This document shows, piece after piece, positions 1 through 5,143 of a stretch of 6,692 nt of DNA. The DNA comes from an archaeon (lineage in GTDB: Archaea > Nanobdellota > Nanobdellia > Woesearchaeales > JAGVOV01): NCBI GenBank assembly GCA_020052545.1, contig JAGVOV010000043.1, positions 1 to 6,692 of the forward strand, written 5' to 3'. The first letter of the stretch is position 1. Each line of letters starts with the position of its first letter. Made by a program: the position numbers and the translations under genes. Under the pieces are notes generated by a model. It made no database searches, had not been told where the DNA came from, and saw only the letters and a list, made by a program, of their open reading frames with translations.

Positions 1-322
1 AATGGCGCACCATAACATCGGCAAAAGTCTGGGGATCATATGTGTGGACCTCAATGCTTGGATTCTTTGCGGCCACCCAAAGCGCAAATTTCTCTCCAAA
101 ATCACTTCCTACTTCCACCAAGAATGCATCGTCAATGCTTGAAACTGCGTTTATGAATCTCTTTCTTGTTGCTTCGGGCAGTCCATAATAGAGAAGATTG
201 AAGTCAACAGGGGAGCCATTCTTCTGCACGTCAGGATCTTTACCAGCATCCTCAATGAATCTTTCTAGATAAGTTTCCAGATAAGTTCTTGTCATCTCCA
301 GTATCTTTTTAGTGTCTTGCAT
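1..322 (-). CDS. Probable class I SAM-dependent methyltransferase, N-terminal part (runs off left edge)
   Basis: This leftward gene starts with ATG at 322-320 and stays open for 107 codons to the window edge, so the C-terminal part is missing. I translated it by hand. Residues 1-65 form a mostly helical, charged lead-in. Residues 67-77 read FLVEVGSDFGE, which resembles methyltransferase motif I (E-x-G-x-x-x-G, hydrophobic strand then glycine-rich turn). It is followed by a helix and the second strand IEVHTYD (90-96), whose acidic end would bind the SAM ribose. The E-x-G-S...GE...AAKNP pattern is reminiscent of tRNA m7G46 methyltransferase TrmB and related families, but the N-terminal extension and the missing C-terminus do not allow a substrate to be named. 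It is divergent from the serine protease gene. The gene is quite certain; the methyltransferase fold is likely; the substrate is unknown. Confidence 0.68.
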   Translation of the reverse strand, partial: MQDTKKILEMTRTYLETYLERFIEDAGKDPDVQKNGSPVDFNLLYYGLPEATRKRFINAVSSIDDAFLVEVGSDFGEKFALWVAAKNPSIEVHTYDPQTFADVMVRH

Positions 323-352
323 GGCCCAACAAGGCGGTTATAGGATTTCTAG

Positions 353-368
353 TATTTAAATCTTTCGC
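353..368 (-). promoter_or_regulatory. TATA box and BRE for the leftward methyltransferase-like gene
   Basis: Read on the minus strand, 360-353 is TTTAAATA, preceded by the purine-rich GCGAAAGA (368-361), a good archaeal BRE plus TATA. The TATA centre is about 35 bases before the ATG at 322, which would give a short leader of roughly 8-10 bases. No Shine-Dalgarno motif is visible before this ATG. Confidence 0.5.
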
Positions 369-400
369 TTTTGTAGCCACTATATGGTAGTAACTAATAG

Positions 401-414
401 AAAAGCTTAAATAT
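401..414 (+). promoter_or_regulatory. TATA box and BRE for the protease/CheD-like operon
   Basis: AAAAG (401-405) followed by CTTAAATAT (406-414) fits a BRE plus TATA. Its centre lies about 26 bases before the ATG at 436, so the transcript could start at or very near the start codon (leaderless). A GAGG at 428-431 is also present 4 bases before the ATG, so a short leader with a Shine-Dalgarno contact is an alternative. Confidence 0.5.
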
Positions 415-435
415 TGCATAATCAATCGAGGACAA

Positions 436-1332
436 ATGGACAGGAGAGACATGCTTGCAGCCACAGTAATATTAGGCAGCGGGCTGGCAGTATTGGGCAT
501 AAAGTACTTTTTTGAGAGGTCTCCAGAGCAGCTTGAGAAGGATATGTTCCAGGAATTCTTCGCGGCTAAGCCATTCGGCATGGGCAGTGCTGAGGGTTCA
601 ATATATGAAGTCATAAACAAAGATGATTATGGGATAGGCACTTCAGTGCATATTGGTGGCGGCTATTTCATCACCGCAAACCATGTCGCAAGAGACAAGG
701 CATTGAAGGTAGTGAACAAGCGCCATAGATACGGCCTTTTTGGGAAAAAATCAAGCTTTGAAGTGGCAGGCAGGGATGAATTGAATGACATAGCGCTCCT
801 GAAGGCGGCGATAGAGCCTGACGGCGATGCTATTGTGTCATTGTCAGATTCTGTCAGCAATGTCGGCGATCCTGTGTCGATATTCGACATCATGGGGTTC
901 AGGGGAGAGGGCTATTTGCTTTCATTTGCTGGTGTTGATATCTGTGATAGTGGAAGAGTCATTGAGGATTATGGAAAACTCGAGATGGAGAAAGGCTCTG
1001 GCTTGCTGGAGACATCAGGGAAAGTCATAAATTTTGACATTGACGGCATAAACAGAAGATTCAAGAGCCATTATTCCAAAGAGAACAAGAGGACGCAGTC
1101 TCTCTCAACTTTAGTCTGTTTTAATGGCGCGAGCGGCAGCCCCGTCTTCAGAAGGATTGGAGAAAAATTCCTGCTGGAAGGTATTGTGGTGCATGCACTT
1201 GGCACTAAGAACGCTATCGCAACACCAGGGAATCCAAACGGTTTTACCTCTATGCAGCAGACAGCCACAGTCTACGCAAATAGGGACGCGATAGAGAATC
1301 TTGTAAGAGTATATTTAGGTGGTGGCAGATGA
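436..1332 (+). CDS. Exported or membrane-anchored trypsin-like serine protease
   Basis: This 298-residue protein has a chymotrypsin/DegP-type protease fold. The triad is readable: His83 in TANHVA after the strand-turn GIGTSVHIGGGYFI, Asp118 in LNDIALLKA, and nucleophile Ser233 in FNGASGSPVF, the family's G-x-S-G-x-P motif. No PDZ domain follows, since the protein ends about 60 residues after the serine, so it is not a full HtrA. The N-terminus (MDRRDM, then a hydrophobic stretch at residues 7-22) is an export signal or signal anchor. Its twin arginine at 3-4 is Tat-like, and no lipobox cysteine is seen. The catalytic domain should therefore lie outside the cytoplasmic membrane. An insertion at about residues 155-215 separates the Asp and Ser regions. 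The 3' end overlaps the next gene by ATGA, implying co-translation with the CheD-like protein. The protease call is strong; the substrate is unknown. Confidence 0.88.
   Translation: MDRRDMLAATVILGSGLAVLGIKYFFERSPEQLEKDMFQEFFAAKPFGMGSAEGSIYEVINKDDYGIGTSVHIGGGYFITANHVARDKALKVVNKRHRYGLFGKKSSFEVAGRDELNDIALLKAAIEPDGDAIVSLSDSVSNVGDPVSIFDIMGFRGEGYLLSFAGVDICDSGRVIEDYGKLEMEKGSGLLETSGKVINFDIDGINRRFKSHYSKENKRTQSLSTLVCFNGASGSPVFRRIGEKFLLEGIVVHALGTKNAIATPGNPNGFTSMQQTATVYANRDAIENLVRVYLGGGR
1317..1325 (+). promoter_or_regulatory. Ribosome-binding site for the CheD-like gene
   Basis: AGGTGGTGG matches the archaeal anti-Shine-Dalgarno region (core GGTG). It sits 3-7 bases before the ATG at 1329, inside the last codons of the protease gene. 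It supports this start and reinitiation at the ATGA overlap. Confidence 0.6.
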
Positions 1333-1835
1333 AAACAGCCTTGAAAATGTTTTTGGGGATTGCAATCTTTTATTCCACGAGCAATTACGATAATTCAAGA
1401 CTTGTTTCTATGCAGCAGGATAAGATGATGGCCGTCGGCCCTGGCGAGATATGCTATAACCGCGGCCCCTTGGAGTCTATGGGATTCATCGACTGCTCTG
1501 CCGTCATACTTGATTTTGGCAATTCTGCATTGATGGCCCATGCATACAAGAACCCATCTAAGTACAACTTTGTCTCGACAGATGATGTTGTTGACAAGAT
1601 GCTTGATGAGGCAAACAAGAAAAACCTAAAGGCAGATGGCTGTGAGGCGATTGTCGACGCAGGATGCGACGAAGCTTTGGTGAAGATAACAAAAGAGCTC
1701 AGGAAGCATGGGATAAAAGTCAGGATTGCAGACACCAGAGGGGCGCCGAGAGATGAATTCAGCATAAGATACAGAGATGTGCGCTATGATCCTTTGACAG
1801 AAAGAGTGACAATAGATAGCCTAAGCTCTAACTAG
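1329..1835 (+). CDS. Small exported protein resembling CheD-type glutamine deamidase
   Basis: The 168-residue product has a short hydrophobic N-terminus (about residues 4-15), which may be a signal peptide or anchor. From residue 33 it resembles CheD, which hydrolyses glutamine side chains of chemoreceptors. The shared features are a VGPGE strand (36-40), a Cys in GFIDCSAVILDF (Cys56), and a His in ALMAHAY (His71) 15 residues later; CheD has a catalytic Cys and His about 17 apart. Ser50 sits six residues before Cys56, where CheD has its catalytic Thr. Helices at about 84-98 and 114-127 follow, then IKVRIADTRGAPRDEFSI (129-146) and a final strand pair, like the CheD C-terminal region with its glycine/arginine turn. 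No chemotaxis gene is nearby, and export would be unlike classical CheD, so the substrate is open. It may act with the co-transcribed protease. The gene is secure; the CheD relation is by pattern only, and the CNF1/YfiH-like relatives of that fold are an alternative. Confidence 0.72.
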   Translation: MKTALKMFLGIAIFYSTSNYDNSRLVSMQQDKMMAVGPGEICYNRGPLESMGFIDCSAVILDFGNSALMAHAYKNPSKYNFVSTDDVVDKMLDEANKKNLKADGCEAIVDAGCDEALVKITKELRKHGIKVRIADTRGAPRDEFSIRYRDVRYDPLTERVTIDSLSSN

Positions 1836-2524
1836 CCCCAATTATCCAGGTGTATATGGTCGGCTGGCACGTTCTCTTTGGCCAGTATCCCCGTTATCAA
1901 AGTTATCATCGGCTGAGGGCCCACAACATAATAATAGACCTTTGTCAAATCCTGGATGTGCGCTTTGAGAATGTCTGCTGATATAAGGCCTTGATGGCCT
2001 TTCCAGTCTGGCGTCGGCGTGTCCACAGTATAGAAAGCGTGAAAATTGGGATTCCTTTTCTCCAATTCATCAAACTCCGGCTTGAAAGCCAGGTCTGCCG
2101 GCGTCCTTGCAGCATAGACCAGCTTGATGCTGTTCTGCATGCCGGTGTCAGCAGCGAACCTTGACATGGCCCTGAATGGAGTTATTCCGCTTCCACCGCC
2201 TATGAAAATCATATCCTGCTCCTCCGGAACGAGCTTGAACAGGCCGAATGGGCCCAGAACTTCAATCGAATCACCTTCTTTGACATGGTCAAAAAGGAAT
2301 GGCGTCATGCTGCCCTTCAGGTTTAACTTAACAGAGATCTCAAAATATTCTTTTATTGTCGGCGAGGTTGATATCGAATAAGCCCTTTTTATCTGCTCTC
2401 CATCTTTGTTCTCAAATATCATCACCCATTGGCCCGGAAAGAAATCAAAGCCGGCAGGCCTTTCAAACCTGAAGCTATGGATATTTGATGTCTCCTGTGT
2501 TATCTTTATTACTTTAAGCTGCAT
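1832..2524 (-). CDS. Stand-alone FAD/NAD(P)-binding oxidoreductase (ferredoxin-NADP reductase superfamily)
   Basis: This 230-residue cytoplasmic flavoprotein would move electrons between NAD(P)H and a one-electron carrier. The FAD domain comes first: FPGQW at 29-33, the flavin motif RAYS at 47-50, and a GSMTPFL region (71-77) at the phosphate-binding helix. The NAD(P) domain follows, with MIFIGGGSGITPFRAM (105-120), the strand LVYAART, and VVGPQPMI near the C-terminus for the nicotinamide side. It has no cysteine at all, so unlike HydG it carries no [2Fe-2S] cluster, and it has no fused ferredoxin domain. It ends DNWG without the C-terminal aromatic stacking extension of plant FNR. Its stop codon overlaps that of the convergent CheD-like gene. 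It lies 40 bases downstream of the nickel permease on the same strand, with its own TATA in that gap. The electron partner (ferredoxin, rubredoxin or other) is not encoded here; the family call is strong. Confidence 0.88.
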   Translation of the reverse strand: MQLKVIKITQETSNIHSFRFERPAGFDFFPGQWVMIFENKDGEQIKRAYSISTSPTIKEYFEISVKLNLKGSMTPFLFDHVKEGDSIEVLGPFGLFKLVPEEQDMIFIGGGSGITPFRAMSRFAADTGMQNSIKLVYAARTPADLAFKPEFDELEKRNPNFHAFYTVDTPTPDWKGHQGLISADILKAHIQDLTKVYYYVVGPQPMITLITGILAKENVPADHIHLDNWG

Positions 2525-2548
2525 AAAGGAAAGTTATGGAGATAAAGG

Positions 2549-2556
2549 TATATAAT
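2549..2556 (-). promoter_or_regulatory. TATA box for the stand-alone reductase gene (leaderless)
   Basis: The minus strand reads ATTATATA here, inside the 40-base gap after the permease stop. Its centre is 28-29 bases before the ATG at 2524, and no Shine-Dalgarno motif precedes that ATG. This fits a leaderless transcript independent of the upstream permease. Confidence 0.5.
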
Positions 2557-2564
2557 TGTTTTGG

Positions 2565-3233
2565 TCAGAAGAAAGCCATGTTCTCTATCACTATCATGAA
2601 TCCAAGGATGACACTAATAGAAGCGGCCGTGAACGAAGCGATGCTCCTTGTCTTCTCAAGCTTCAGGCCAAGAGAGAAAGGAAGGCCTATTGCTGTGCTT
2701 ATCAGGAGCATACTGATTATGGAGCCTATCCCAAAAACTGCTATGTATAGGACGCCCTGCAGGATTGAAGTTGCAGATGCCAGCACAAGGAGCATCAATG
2801 CTGCGCTGCCTGCAAGGCCATGCAGCATGCCAATAAAGAATGACTTTTTTGTGTAATGGCTGTGGTGGTGGGAAACTGTTTCGCTATGGGAATGGAAATG
2901 GATATGGGGCTTTTTATTGTGGAAATGGATATGAATGTGAATCCTAGCCCTTAATAACCTTACAAAAACACTGACACCCAAAGCAACAAGCAAAATGCCT
3001 ACGCAAAGCTCGAGGAAGGTTGATAATGGGGGAGGGATAGTTACCTTAAATAACAAAATTATCAAACCGGCTATCAATAAGGAGGTTGTGTGGCCCATCC
3101 CCCACATTATGCCTACAAGCGAGGAGCTCTTTACCTTCCTTGTCTCACTCACTATGGTGGAGACTGCAGCAATGTGGTCAGCATCCAAAGCGTGCCTCAG
3201 TCCAAGGATAAAGCCAAGCCCTAACAAGCCCAA
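2565..3233 (-). CDS. NiCoT/UreH-type nickel (or cobalt) permease
   Basis: This 222-residue membrane protein has about six hydrophobic segments (roughly 2-28, 39-62, 70-94, 131-153, 156-182, 198-220). The segment LGLRHALDADHIAAVST (10-26) is the hallmark H-x4-DH metal-selectivity signature (His14, Asp19-His20) of nickel/cobalt transporters of the NiCoT/UreH group. A second conserved histidine lies in WGMGHTTSL (His48), and a third in GMLHGLAGS (His138). The loop at residues 99-126 holds 12 histidines, many alternating, and probably buffers or captures metal. Its position, divergent from a [NiFe]-hydrogenase operon, argues for nickel supply to that enzyme. The start is not firm. The frame has no ATG near the N-terminus, and TTG at 3233 is the best standard choice. 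A GAGGTGG motif at 3256-3250 lies rather far (16 bases) upstream of it, and an in-frame ATT at 3245 would be better spaced but is a rare start. Cobalt transport cannot be excluded. Confidence 0.85.
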   Translation of the reverse strand: MGLLGLGFILGLRHALDADHIAAVSTIVSETRKVKSSSLVGIMWGMGHTTSLLIAGLIILLFKVTIPPPLSTFLELCVGILLVALGVSVFVRLLRARIHIHIHFHNKKPHIHFHSHSETVSHHHSHYTKKSFFIGMLHGLAGSAALMLLVLASATSILQGVLYIAVFGIGSIISMLLISTAIGLPFSLGLKLEKTRSIASFTAASISVILGFMIVIENMAFF

Positions 3234-3249
3234 TTCAACAGAAATTTTA

Positions 3250-3256
3250 CCACCTC
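3250..3256 (-). promoter_or_regulatory. Ribosome-binding motif upstream of the nickel permease
   Basis: The minus strand reads GAGGTGG across 3256-3250, close to the archaeal anti-Shine-Dalgarno complement. It includes the in-frame TGA (3257-3255) that closes the permease frame upstream. It lies 16 bases from the TTG at 3233, longer than usual, but only about 5 bases from an in-frame ATT at 3245. This bears on which start codon is used. Confidence 0.4.
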
Positions 3257-3277
3257 AGCTTCTTTTCCAGCACCCAG

Positions 3278-3287
3278 TTATTTATTG
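3278..3287 (-). promoter_or_regulatory. TATA-like element of the nickel permease promoter
   Basis: The minus strand reads CAATAAATAA from 3287 to 3278, directly following one arm of the inverted repeat, whose CCTAAAA end would act as the BRE. A start about 25-28 bases on would fall near 3255-3258, just at the GAGGTGG motif. Confidence 0.45.
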
Positions 3288-3315
3288 TTTTAGGTTTCTG
3301 GAAGGAAACCTAAAA
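3288..3315. promoter_or_regulatory. Perfect 11-bp inverted repeat: candidate shared operator between nickel permease and hydrogenase operon
   Basis: The left arm TTTTAGGTTTC (3288-3298) and right arm GAAACCTAAAA (3305-3315) are exact reverse complements around a 6-base spacer (tggaag). Each arm abuts an outward-facing TATA box: CAATAAATAA on the minus strand, and GTTTAAATAA on the plus strand. Looser symmetry continues outward, with GTTATT at 3277-3282 and AATAAC at 3324-3329, offset by 3 bp from exact mirror positions. Each arm therefore doubles as the BRE of one promoter. A dimeric regulator bound here could block or recruit TFB/TBP on both sides at once. The identity of the regulator is not shown by the sequence. 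Confidence 0.65.
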
Positions 3316-3325
3316 GTTTAAATAA
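3316..3325 (+). promoter_or_regulatory. TATA box of the hydBGDA operon
   Basis: GTTTAAATAA holds the near-consensus archaeal TATA TTTAAATA (3317-3324), preceded by the BRE-like CCTAAAAG. The predicted transcript start is near 3345-3348, giving a leader of about 22 bases before the hydB ATG. Confidence 0.6.
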
Positions 3326-3349
3326 TAACATACTCAGAAATGAGTTATT
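3324..3349. promoter_or_regulatory. Imperfect palindrome over the predicted hyd transcription start
   Basis: AATAAC (3324-3329) pairs with GTTATT (3344-3349). Inside it, ACTCA (3332-3336) is complementary to TGAGT (3341-3345) around GAAA. The two pairings share bases and cannot both be fully formed. The element lies between the TATA box and the start codon, overlapping the predicted transcript start, so it could be a second regulator site or chance in AT-rich sequence. Confidence 0.3.
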
Positions 3350-3359
3350 CATTTAAAAA

Positions 3360-3363
3360 GAGG
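3360..3363 (+). promoter_or_regulatory. Ribosome-binding site for hydB
   Basis: GAGG, preceded by a run of A, sits 5 bases before the ATG at 3369. It supports this ATG as the operon's first start codon. Confidence 0.55.
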
Positions 3364-3368
3364 CACCA

Positions 3369-4331
3369 ATGGCGACATACACGGTCAGGAAGCTTGATTT
3401 GCGTTCTTTATTGCAGAAAATCATGCAGTCTTCTGAGCTTATAGCCCCTGTCAAGACCGATCTTGTCCGCTTCCAGGTTGTTGAGGATCCTCATGATATC
3501 TGTCTCACTGAGCAGAGCTTCTACCCTGTGAAAGAGTTCATCTTCAGGAAGCATGAAGTCTTGGTCAGCTTCAACGGGAAGAAAGTGATAACTCCTGTGC
3601 TTGAGCCAAAGGAGCGCGTCATTTTCGGCCTGAGGAGATGCGACCTCAACGCGATAATGCACCAGGACAAGGCATTGATTGAAGTAGATGTTAATTACAG
3701 GGCGCAGAGGCAGAATCTCACATTGATAGGCTATCACTGCAACGAAGCTCCGAGCCAATACTGTTTTTGCGGAACTTTAGAGCTGAAAGATTTCTATGAC
3801 ATGATGTTCTTCGACAGGGGAGATGAATTCATTGTTGATGTTGCCACGGAGAACGGCAGCAGGATTATCGGGAAATATCCTGAATTCTTCAGGAAGAGCA
3901 ATCATAAAGTGACAGAGGCCGACAAGAAGATAAAGAATGCAGACAGGCTTTTTAAGACAGATATCTCAAAGCTTTATGACCATCCAGACTGGCAGAAAGG
4001 CGTGGATAAATGCCTCAGCTGCGCCGCCTGCACAAGCCTCTGCCCCACATGTTATTGTTTTGAGATAAAGGATGAAGTCAGCATCCATGACACCAAGAAA
4101 GTCGACAGGGTCAGGGAGTGGAGCAGCTGCCAGCTCAAAGGATTCTCAAGAGTCGCTGGAAATCATGTCTTCAGGGACAACAGGAAGGAAAGATTCAAGC
4201 ACCGCATCTATCACCAGCTTGACTATTTCAAGAAAAGATATGGCATCAATATGTGCGTTGGCTGCGGCCGATGCATAACAGCATGCCCGACAAGGATTGA
4301 TTTTGTTGATATAATAAATGGGATGAAATAA
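3369..4331 (+). CDS. hydB: Group 3b [NiFe]-hydrogenase (sulfhydrogenase) beta subunit, Fe-S protein
   Basis: This 320-residue cytoplasmic protein relays electrons between the flavin subunit HydG and the hydrogenase module. Two ferredoxin-type [4Fe-4S] motifs are present: C215-x2-C218-x2-C221-x3-C225, extended by the family's PTCYC (Cys228, Cys230), and C296-x2-C299-x2-C302-x3-C306-P. The N-terminal half carries marks of the HydB/AsrA family: FGLRRCDLNAI (86-96, Cys91) and GYHCNEAPSQYCFCG (Cys124, Cys132, Cys134), which may bind a further cluster. HydB is homologous to AsrA of anaerobic sulfite reductase, but the hydrogenase genes that follow settle the assignment. The stop overlaps the next start by one base (TAATG). 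It is the first gene of the operon, behind the TATA at 3317 and the shared inverted repeat. Confidence 0.93.
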   Translation: MATYTVRKLDLRSLLQKIMQSSELIAPVKTDLVRFQVVEDPHDICLTEQSFYPVKEFIFRKHEVLVSFNGKKVITPVLEPKERVIFGLRRCDLNAIMHQDKALIEVDVNYRAQRQNLTLIGYHCNEAPSQYCFCGTLELKDFYDMMFFDRGDEFIVDVATENGSRIIGKYPEFFRKSNHKVTEADKKIKNADRLFKTDISKLYDHPDWQKGVDKCLSCAACTSLCPTCYCFEIKDEVSIHDTKKVDRVREWSSCQLKGFSRVAGNHVFRDNRKERFKHRIYHQLDYFKKRYGINMCVGCGRCITACPTRIDFVDIINGMK

Positions 4332-5143
4332 TGCAAGAAGCTGTCTTGGAGAACAAGTATGTGCCGAAGCCGGCCAAGATAAAAGAATACCATAGGGAGA
4401 GCCCTGACAATTTCTCGATAACATTGGACATCAAGTTCAAGCATGATCCTGGGCAATTTGTCCAGATATCCATCCCAGGGATAGGGGAAAGCCCGATATC
4501 GATATGCAGCTATTCTGGCGAGAATTTGAGGCTCAACATAAGGGAAGTTGGCAATGTCACAAAAGCTTTGGGTAAGATGAAGAAGGGCGACCCAGTCTTC
4601 ATCCGCGGCCCTTATGGGAGAGGCTATCCTATGCAGCTGCTCAAAGGCAACGATGTTGTCATCATAGGCGGCGGCTGTGGTGTCGCTCCATTGAGGGGAA
4701 TAATAGAATATATTGAGCATCATAGACAAGATTATGGTAAAGTCTATCTTTTCCTGGGTTTCAGGAGCCCTGATGACATCCTGTTCAAGAGGGAGATGGA
4801 CCATTGGAAGATAAAATACAACTTGAATCTCAGCGTTGATCAGCTTCCTCCAGGAACATGCTTTGACGGCAAGGTCGAGTTTATCACAAAATTGGTAGAG
4901 GCTACGCAATTGACGAACCAGAACAAAGTGGTTTTTCTTTGCGGGCCACCAAAGATGATGGACATCGCATCCGGCATTTTGATGAAGAAAGGCTTCCACG
5001 AGGACCAGATTTTCGTGAGTGCGGAAAGGCTTATGTATTGCGCTGAGGGCATATGCTGCCACTGCATGATACATGAGAAATTCTGCTGCAAGGATGGCCC
5101 AGTCTTCAGATATGATGAATTGAAAGGTTACAAAAATGACTAA
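4331..5143 (+). CDS. hydG: Group 3b [NiFe]-hydrogenase gamma subunit, FAD/NAD(P)H diaphorase
   Basis: This 270-residue subunit binds FAD and NAD(P)(H) and links pyridine nucleotides to the Fe-S chain. The FAD domain has DPGQF (39-43) and ESPISICSY (53-61), the HydG/AsrB form of the flavin motif without the R-x-Y-S arginine. RGPYGRGYP follows. The NAD(P) domain has VVIIGGGCGVAPLRG (about 109-122) and FLCGPPKMM (202-210). The C-terminal [2Fe-2S] site lies in the segment 237-259, with cysteines at 237, 242, 245 and 252 or 253 and the typical DGPVF ending. Cys243 and the Cys252/253 pair are extra, so the exact ligands cannot be fixed by eye. The gene overlaps hydB by 1 base and hydD by 8 bases. 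NADP versus NAD preference is not readable; characterised Pyrococcus enzymes use NADPH (SHI) or both. Confidence 0.93.
   Translation: MQEAVLENKYVPKPAKIKEYHRESPDNFSITLDIKFKHDPGQFVQISIPGIGESPISICSYSGENLRLNIREVGNVTKALGKMKKGDPVFIRGPYGRGYPMQLLKGNDVVIIGGGCGVAPLRGIIEYIEHHRQDYGKVYLFLGFRSPDDILFKREMDHWKIKYNLNLSVDQLPPGTCFDGKVEFITKLVEATQLTNQNKVVFLCGPPKMMDIASGILMKKGFHEDQIFVSAERLMYCAEGICCHCMIHEKFCCKDGPVFRYDELKGYKND

Noticed and set aside
309..620. Leftward open frame across the first divergent gap into the protease gene
   Set aside because: It overlaps the promoters, the true leftward start at 322 and the protease coding sequence, and its product shows no family features.
1249..1418. A 12-base repeat (TCTATGCAGCAG) at 1249-1260 and 1407-1418, encoding SMQQ in both the protease and the CheD-like gene
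   Set aside because: Only 12 bases, with no flanking similarity and different protein contexts; most likely chance.
3288..3315. Intrinsic terminator hairpin
   Set aside because: It lies between divergent genes, where no transcript needs to end. It is AT-rich and lies directly between two TATA boxes, so an operator or promoter role fits better.
3234..3368. SurR-type operator (GTT-N3-AAC) as in Pyrococcus hydrogenase promoters
   Set aside because: No GTT and AAC with a three-base gap occurs in this interval; the nearest has a gap of eight. The visible dyad has a different sequence.
4223..5074. Long antisense open frame (283 codons) opposite hydG
   Set aside because: The plus strand carries unmistakable FAD, NAD(P) and Fe-S motifs. 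The antisense product has no recognisable domain and is explained by codon bias of the real gene.
3369..5143. Anaerobic sulfite reductase subunits AsrA and AsrB
   Set aside because: HydB and HydG are homologous to AsrA/AsrB, but the next genes encode [NiFe]-hydrogenase small and large subunits rather than the sirohaem protein AsrC.
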